Source: Sulfolobus sp. E5-1-F
Lineage (GTDB): Archaea; Thermoproteota; Thermoprotei_A; Sulfolobales; Sulfolobaceae
Length of the DNA: 64,000 nucleotides
Assembly (NCBI RefSeq): GCF_009601705.1
Contig: NZ_CP045687.1
Location: forward strand, 1,090,630 to 1,154,629
Direction of reading: 5' to 3'
Under the pieces are notes generated by a model. The model had not been told where the DNA came from and made no database searches. It saw nothing but the letters and a program-made list of their open reading frames with translations. Below are positions 58,746 to 64,000 of the stretch, in pieces (within the stretch, counting starts at the first letter, position 1; every line of letters begins with the position of its first letter). A program made the position numbers and the translations under genes.

Positions 58746-59375
58746 ATGGTTTTCATAGATAACTTGGGTTTGATGTTATTTATATTACCACTAACATCAG
58801 TGTTAATTGCATATACTACAATTCAAGCGTTCATAGGATTTAGAAAGAGCGGTTATGAAGCAATAAAGAAAAGTCTTGACGATTCAATACTTCCAGCTGC
58901 AATCTTAGGTACCATAATCGTAATACTCAGCCTATGGGGAGAGTTCACATGGACACTACCCGGAAGTTATAACATACTATTTTACGATGTATATTTATTG
59001 CTAGGTATTACAATCCTTTCATATTCATTTGCAGTCTACATGGGAAAGAGATTGCAAAGTACTGGAATTTTCGCGTTATTCGTAGGCTTGATAACAATAT
59101 ATTACGGTGTTTCAGGTTATAATTTGGGACTAACTAGGGAACCGTTGGCACTATTAGCCTTATATACCACTTACGGAATAGCCGGTATCTTAGGATATCC
59201 TGTAACTTTAGCGTTAGATAAACTTAGGGATCAACAAGGAGTTAAGGATCCAAAATTAGAAGGTTGGATGTACGCATTCTTCATATTATTCTGGATATTT
59301 GTTGTAATTGCGGGAATCGTGGCAGCGTTCATTGGAGTTGAGACTATCCCAGCTCATCTTGCGCACCCTCCATAA
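58746..59375 (+). CDS. DUF981 family membrane protein
   Basis: This 209-residue protein has about six helices and the ILGTIIVILSLWGEFTWTLP and FYDVYLLLGITIL phrases of DUF981. GGTGAT 5 nt before the ATG and TTATATATTTT further up give the start at 58746; a longer frame from 58701 would begin within the promoter. Function is unknown in all members. Confidence 0.78.
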   Translation: MVFIDNLGLMLFILPLTSVLIAYTTIQAFIGFRKSGYEAIKKSLDDSILPAAILGTIIVILSLWGEFTWTLPGSYNILFYDVYLLLGITILSYSFAVYMGKRLQSTGIFALFVGLITIYYGVSGYNLGLTREPLALLALYTTYGIAGILGYPVTLALDKLRDQQGVKDPKLEGWMYAFFILFWIFVVIAGIVAAFIGVETIPAHLAHPP

Positions 59376-59494
59376 AAGTGTATTTTTTATTTTATCTTTT
59401 TGTCTTTTTGTTTGAAAAATAATTATCTTTTAGATAGAAAAGGCTTAGTTCAACATATGGAAAGATTTATTAGAAATAAATAAAGAAGAATTAT

Positions 59495-61477
59495 ATGAGT
59501 GAACTGAATTACTTATTTAAACCTAGAAGTATAGCAGTTATTGGTGCATCAAGGTATAAGGAGAAAGTTGGAAACGTTATATTCAGAAATTTGCTCTCTA
59601 CATTTCATAATAAACTCTACCCAGTTAACGCTAAGGCCGAAGACGTTGAAGGGATAAAGGCTTACAAAAGCGTAAAGGAAATCCCAGACGATATTGACCT
59701 AGGCATAATTACAGTTCCGAGGGAAGCTGTTCCCCAAGTGATGGAAGAATTAGTAGAAAAAGGAGTAAAAGCTTCTATAATTATAACTGCAGGATTTAGA
59801 GAGGTTGGAGAGGAAAGATTAGAAAATGAAGTAATAAACATTGCACGAAAAGGAGGGATTAGGGTTCTAGGACCAAATACATTTGGCATTATAACTCCAG
59901 AATTTAACGCAACCTTTACTTACACTGACGTGAAGAGGGGAAACATTGGCTTGGTAGTTCAAAGTGGTGGGTTAGGAGTTTACATGTTGAACTGGGCGCA
60001 GAAGTATAGGATAGGGATAAGCTATATGGTGAGTTTAGGTAATCAGGCTGATATAAAGGAGTATGAAGTTATCAACTACTTATCTAGGGATGCTGAGACA
60101 AGGGCAATATTTGTGTATTTGGAAGGAGTTTCAGACGGAAATGCTTTTCTTGAGACACTACCAGAGGCAACTAGAAGAAAACCAGTAGTCTTTTTAAAAG
60201 GAGGAGTTACCAATAGCGGAGCGTCAGCTGCTAAAACTCATACTGGGAGTTTAGCTGGTTCGTTTGAGGTATTTAAGGCAGCTGTTAAGACAGTTGGAGG
60301 GATTTTGGTAGAGAATCTTCACGATATGCTGAACTTAGCTAAGATATTAATGTACTCTGAACCTATAAGTGAAGAGATTCTAGTTATAACTAATTCCGGT
60401 GGACATGGCGTACTGGTTTCAGATGAGATAGATAGAAATAGGCTAAGACTCGTAGAAATTCCAGAATGGATGAAGAAAGAGCTAACTAAAATACTCCCAC
60501 CGACATCACTTCCTAAAAATCCACTGGACCTAACTGGAGATGCCGATAAGGAGAGATATTATAACGCGTTAAAAATAGTTAGTAATTTAGATTGTACTAA
60601 ATTGATAATAGTACAATCGTTACCCATGGTAAGTTGTAGTGACGTTGCTAGGACTATATCGAATTTTAAAGGAAAAGGAATAATCGGCGTAACCATGGGC
60701 TTAGATGAGGATATGGCATTAAAAATATTGGAGACGACTGGGATTCCAGGATATACTTTCCCGGAGGATGCGGTAAAGGCAATTAAATATTACACTTCTA
60801 GGCCTACACCCAGAAAGAAGATAAGAACTGTACAACCAATAGAATCAGCTTTAGAATTGGTTAAGGGGAAGAAGACTCTTAAGGATTTCGAAGCTCTGAA
60901 ACTTATGGAAATTTACGGGATTAGGACACCAAAATGGGGATTAGCTTCCAATGAGAATGAGGCTCAAAACGTTGCAGATAATATAGGTTACCCAGTTGTA
61001 ATGAAGATATCTCCAGATACACCAGTACACAAAACTGAACTTAAAGGAGTTGTAGTAAACGTTGAGAAAGAAGACGTTAAGAAGGTTTACAGCGAATTAT
61101 CAAAGATAACTAGTAGAGTACTAATCCAACAGCAGCTAAACGGGCTGGAAGTATTTATAGGAGGTTTAAAGGATCCAGCATTTGGACATGTAGTATTGGT
61201 AGGCAGTGGCGGAATCTACGTTGAAGTGCTTAAAAATATAGCCTACGCCCTTTCGCCAGTATATGAGGATGAGGCTCAAGAGTTATTAATTGAGAGTAAG
61301 ATTCACGACATGTTAAATGCCAGAAAGAGAGGATATGATGAGAGCTCAATAATAAGGACAATTACCAGGGTGTCAAGAATGATAGTTGACTTGAACGTAA
61401 AGGAAATGGATATCAATCCTCTGTTCGTTAACGAGAACGGTGCCTTTGCTGTAGATGTGAGGATAGTATTAGACTAA
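59495..61477 (+). CDS. ADP-forming acyl-CoA synthetase, fused alpha-beta
   Basis: The 660-residue enzyme joins the alpha part (CoA-binding RSIAVIGASRYKEKVGN, then ligase CoA domain to residue 440) and an ATP-grasp beta part (residues 450-660, IGYPVVMKISPDTPVHKTEL). The phosphorylated His of the alpha part is in KTHTGSLAG. It converts acyl-CoA, ADP and phosphate to acid, CoA and ATP, so it conserves energy from acyl-CoA breakdown; related fused proteins are called Acd. It stands alone. Substrate range unknown; acetyl- or 4-hydroxybutyryl-CoA are possible. Confidence 0.84.
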   Translation: MSELNYLFKPRSIAVIGASRYKEKVGNVIFRNLLSTFHNKLYPVNAKAEDVEGIKAYKSVKEIPDDIDLGIITVPREAVPQVMEELVEKGVKASIIITAGFREVGEERLENEVINIARKGGIRVLGPNTFGIITPEFNATFTYTDVKRGNIGLVVQSGGLGVYMLNWAQKYRIGISYMVSLGNQADIKEYEVINYLSRDAETRAIFVYLEGVSDGNAFLETLPEATRRKPVVFLKGGVTNSGASAAKTHTGSLAGSFEVFKAAVKTVGGILVENLHDMLNLAKILMYSEPISEEILVITNSGGHGVLVSDEIDRNRLRLVEIPEWMKKELTKILPPTSLPKNPLDLTGDADKERYYNALKIVSNLDCTKLIIVQSLPMVSCSDVARTISNFKGKGIIGVTMGLDEDMALKILETTGIPGYTFPEDAVKAIKYYTSRPTPRKKIRTVQPIESALELVKGKKTLKDFEALKLMEIYGIRTPKWGLASNENEAQNVADNIGYPVVMKISPDTPVHKTELKGVVVNVEKEDVKKVYSELSKITSRVLIQQQLNGLEVFIGGLKDPAFGHVVLVGSGGIYVEVLKNIAYALSPVYEDEAQELLIESKIHDMLNARKRGYDESSIIRTITRVSRMIVDLNVKEMDINPLFVNENGAFAVDVRIVLD

Positions 61478-61534
61478 TTTTCATAAAAACCTTTTTAACA
61501 AGAGTTTATTTTGACAAAAAACTGATAGATAAAT

Positions 61535-62065
61535 ATGAATGGGAGATTCTTACTACAAGGGAACATAATAAGCCTAATCGCCTCAATAATCATACTATAT
61601 GGGCTAATTCTATTGTTAGAGAATGGTATCTACTTTGCCTTATCTAAAACTTTCTTAATCTTAATGACCTTAGTGTGGATTTTGGCAATCCCGTCTTATA
61701 TTAGCTATCGTAGAAGTGAGTTAAGAAAACAATGGATCTTGAATAGTTTCGCGATTCCTGCAATGATAATAACATTCATAGGGATGATTCTAGCGTATAT
61801 GGGAAATTTTCTAGGTATAGAAATTATAGTTTTGGGGTATTTATTTGAACCTATTGCTGGAATATCGATTTATTTAAGTACGTTAAGTTCTTCCAAAATC
61901 TACTCCTCGTTATTCTTTTGGGGTGCGGTAGCGTTTACAATTGGACTCCCGCTATATATAACTAACTTGGGAATAGTTGCGGTAATAGGGGATTTAATAA
62001 AAATGGTTGGAATACTAGGATTGATAAACATAGGTAGAAAGACGTATCTAACCAAACCTAGCTGA
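61535..62065 (+). CDS. Hypothetical six-helix membrane protein
   Basis: The 176-residue protein has six hydrophobic helices and few charged residues except YRRSELRKQW between helices 2 and 3. I do not recognise a family. It is 57 nt downstream of the acyl-CoA synthetase and could share its mRNA. Confidence 0.6.
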   Translation: MNGRFLLQGNIISLIASIIILYGLILLLENGIYFALSKTFLILMTLVWILAIPSYISYRRSELRKQWILNSFAIPAMIITFIGMILAYMGNFLGIEIIVLGYLFEPIAGISIYLSTLSSSKIYSSLFFWGAVAFTIGLPLYITNLGIVAVIGDLIKMVGILGLINIGRKTYLTKPS

Positions 62066-62195
62066 GAACTTCAGTGCATGGAGATTTCTCTTATTTTATC
62101 TTGATATGGAATAGAAAGTATTAAAACCGCATTGATTAGTGTTTTCTTTGTAAAAATGTGTTGTACTAAAGTAGGAGAAAAATAGTACGTCCGTT

Positions 62196-62257
62196 GGGGA
62201 CAAGCGTAATTAACTGAAGTAGTAATGTTTGCATAATATTACTTCACGCTTATCCCC
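62196..62257. repeat. Long imperfect hairpin between convergent genes
   Basis: GGGGACAAGCGT and ACGCTTATCCCC pair over 12 bp with one mismatch; after an 8 nt bulge GAAGTA... pairs with ATTACTTC around a short loop. It lies in the 306 nt gap between the 3' ends of two genes, so it may act as a two-way terminator or be a small RNA or MITE remnant. No second copy seen in the window. The rest of 62066-62371 holds nothing recognisable. Confidence 0.45.
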
Positions 62258-62371
62258 TATTAGTTTCACCATAAAAATGTGGAATCAATTATTCTAAACA
62301 ATTCTATATAAATAAGTTGAAATCACCAAGGAGACGTGAATTAACCAGTATCACGGAAAGACCTAACTAAG

Positions 62372-63166
62372 CTATGAATTGGTATAATATATCTGTATTT
62401 CCCCATTTCCAACGAGGGCATGGATAACGGGCTTCGAGGAATTCGTTCCCGAACCGGGGATCGAGCTTACCCTCTCCCCATTTAGATAGATCTCTCCGTT
62501 ATCTACGGTAGGAAAGATATTCATTGGTACATTGGTGTATACCTTTATATTCCCGTTACTCACCATTATTAAGTACGTCGAGTTAGGGTAATTTTTCGTG
62601 AAGTTCAAGATTATCTCCCCATTTCTCACCACAGCGTTAAGGAAGTTGGCTCCACTGTTTTCCAAATTTATCACTCCGTTACTGGTAAAGATGTAACCTT
62701 CGGAGACGTTAGTTGAACTCAGTTTTATGAGTCCATTGTCGCTCTCCAAGTAGATTAACCTTGAACTGATATTATACAAATATATCTCCCCATTAATTAC
62801 GTTAACTGTTACGTTCTTGAAATAATTCGTCGGTAACTCCAAGCAAATATTTACGGATTGAAAGAAGTTGATGGGAGCCCTCACATAAACGTATAGAATA
62901 TCATTTGATGTGTAGAATGAGACCTTTATATTGCTTAATAGAGTGAGGAGTCCCCTAGCGTAAACGGTAATATGAAGAGTTGAGCTGTTATCTCTTGTAA
63001 TACTAACGTTACCATCTATATCAACAACATATATACCCTTTATGTCGGGATTTATAGAAGCGATTTCGCTCTCAACCCTTTCAGGGTAGAAGAATAACGC
63101 TACTGCGACAACCCCTATGACCAGAATAAAGATGATCAGCGCTAGTTGAAGAGATTTCCTTATCAT
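62372..63166 (-). CDS. Extracellular adhesin-like protein (DUF4097-type)
   Basis: The 264-residue protein has one N-terminal membrane anchor (residues 5-28) and then a repetitive beta-strand region where NG-turns recur every 20 residues or so: NVINGEIYLYN, LESDNGLIKLSS, IFTSNGVINLEN, VVRNGEIILNF, VSNGNIKVY, VDNGEIYLNG, VGNGEIQIYY. That is the right-handed beta-helix pattern of DUF4097/auto-adhesin proteins. About ten N-x-S/T sequons fit an S-layer-side glycoprotein. Confidence 0.68.
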   Translation of the reverse strand: MIRKSLQLALIIFILVIGVVAVALFFYPERVESEIASINPDIKGIYVVDIDGNVSITRDNSSTLHITVYARGLLTLLSNIKVSFYTSNDILYVYVRAPINFFQSVNICLELPTNYFKNVTVNVINGEIYLYNISSRLIYLESDNGLIKLSSTNVSEGYIFTSNGVINLENSGANFLNAVVRNGEIILNFTKNYPNSTYLIMVSNGNIKVYTNVPMNIFPTVDNGEIYLNGERVSSIPGSGTNSSKPVIHALVGNGEIQIYYTNS

Positions 63167-63414
63167 AGCTATATGTTACTCCATTAATATATAAGGATTT
63201 TCTAGGGAAATGCTTTGTGAGGTTGTTCAATAAATCTCAATAGAATGATATTGGAGGTTAATCACTTTTACATGTAGAGAATAAATACTGTGCAACTGCA
63301 CCAATATACTATTCAATTGAACGTTAAATCCAAAATAAGTCTTAGCTACTATGATAGAGACCCTAATATTTTAGGCAAAAAATCTTAATCAGTAAATTTT
63401 GTAGAGGAAAAGCG

Positions 63415-63756
63415 ATGATACTACTTTACCTAATTTCGCTCATGATATTGGTACACTTAATAGGCTCAATAATATCATTTCTTGGAAAGACATTTCCTAA
63501 AAGGGTAGGAAATATCATAGCAATTTATGAGATTGTTTTTTACATTATCGTTGTAATATTTTATCCCAATATGGTAACCGTTCTACTGGCTATAGGGTAC
63601 TTATACTTAGTAATTCATGTGATCGGTGGCATTCTTTATATCAAGGGAAGTTTACATAAAATCTATTCTAATCCAAATGAACTCTTATATTACGGAATTT
63701 ATGAATTTGTAGAGATGATCTATTTAATTTCATTACTAATTGAGCTAGTAGTATGA
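63415..63756 (+). CDS. Hypothetical four-helix membrane protein
   Basis: The 113-residue protein is hydrophobic with four helices and a short polar loop KGSLHKIYSNPNEL. I do not recognise a family. A TTTTGTAGAGG stretch precedes the start; GAGGA could be a ribosome binding site. Confidence 0.55.
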   Translation: MILLYLISLMILVHLIGSIISFLGKTFPKRVGNIIAIYEIVFYIIVVIFYPNMVTVLLAIGYLYLVIHVIGGILYIKGSLHKIYSNPNELLYYGIYEFVEMIYLISLLIELVV

Positions 63757-63820
63757 GATTAGAATGCATAAAAAATCTTATATAGTTTAATATAGGTCGA
63801 TCAAAAAGTATATTATTTAG

Positions 63821-64000
63821 TCAATATATTTCCTTTCTTCCATATTTTCTTAGTAATTCTATGGAAAAGATAGCTGAGATCATACTAATAACGACAAATA
63901 CCGAAAATGCTGTTGAGAAATTTGTCATCGATGCAATATAACCCATTGCTGGAGGGATTAATAGTCCTCCTGCAGATCCTATTCCACCAACCCATCCCGA
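63821..64000 (-). CDS. MFS transporter, C-terminal part (partial)
   Basis: The last 59 residues of a carrier end at the TGA at 63821-63823. GSAGGLLIPPAMGYIASM and AFSVFVVISMISAIFSIELL are helices 11 and 12 of an MFS protein, followed by the polar tail RKYGRKEIY. The start of the gene lies beyond the window, so its substrate class cannot be read. Confidence 0.75.
   Translation of the reverse strand, partial: SGWVGGIGSAGGLLIPPAMGYIASMTNFSTAFSVFVVISMISAIFSIELLRKYGRKEIY

Overview
The window is a 64 kb stretch of chromosome from a thermoacidophilic crenarchaeon of the Sulfolobales, most likely Saccharolobus (Sulfolobus) solfataricus or S. islandicus. The base composition is AT-rich. Many starts sit about 20-25 nt after a TATA box, as expected for leaderless mRNAs, while operon-internal genes carry GGTGA-type Shine-Dalgarno sequences. 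The gene families are also typical: DoxDA, DUF973 membrane proteins, a sulfocyanin-like cupredoxin, a KaiC/RadC-like ATPase, VapBC and an IS200/IS605 element. No rRNA, tRNA or CRISPR array was recognised.

Region by region. 0-9 kb: a Tat-exported molybdopterin oxidoreductase (cut by the window start) diverges from a large membrane polyferredoxin; then a DUF973 protein, a DsrE-like protein and an AEC permease. 9-13.5 kb: an acyl-CoA ligase overlapping an AidB-like acyl-CoA dehydrogenase that carries an early in-frame TGA, then a second DUF973 protein. 13.6-16.4 kb: a decayed transposase, then a GntR regulator / DUF1648-DUF5808 membrane protein / YhfC-like operon whose middle gene is frameshifted at a T7 run. 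16.4-24 kb: an MFS carrier, a CbiZ-like amidohydrolase, a PaaK-like ligase, an amidohydrolase/DUF59/zinc-ADH operon and a benzoylformate-decarboxylase-like ThDP enzyme. 24.1-25.8 kb: an IS200/IS605 element with intact tnpB and broken tnpA. 25.9-36 kb: doxDA (thiosulfate:quinone oxidoreductase), a truncated lactonase-like MBL protein, VapBC, an EamA transporter, an SF2 helicase, an MBL lactonase/Fe-ADH operon and an SDR. 36-42.7 kb: a ribbon-helix-helix protein, two overlapping radical SAM/SPASM enzymes, an aldehyde dehydrogenase, a glutamine amidotransferase and a membrane-protein pseudogene. 42.8-54 kb: HtpX, a KaiC-like ATPase, MFS/dipeptidase, UspA, a DUF59 protein, and a run of small redox or stress genes (zinc finger, DUF488, Bat-type HTH, hemerythrin, cupredoxin, two DUF2249 proteins). 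54-64 kb: an amidohydrolase, an ABC permease, a metallopeptidase, a UbiE-like methyltransferase, an APC permease, DUF981, a fused ADP-forming acyl-CoA synthetase, an adhesin-like surface protein and the C-terminus of an MFS carrier.

Functionally the window mixes sulfur/electron-transfer genes (Mo enzyme, DsrE, DoxDA, cupredoxin) with carbon catabolism (fatty acyl, aromatic/alkane-like, lactone/hydroxy-acid). It is marked by gene decay: one nonsense mutation, one homopolymer frameshift, one clear multi-lesion pseudogene, a truncated MBL paralogue, a broken tnpA, transposase remnants and two copies of a MITE-like repeat. The most interesting items are the orphan amidohydrolase-DUF59-ADH trio, the lactonase-dehydrogenase operon with palindromes flanking its TATA box, the tandem radical SAM pair behind a possible self-regulated RHH gene, and the two interrupted genes whose promoters remain intact.
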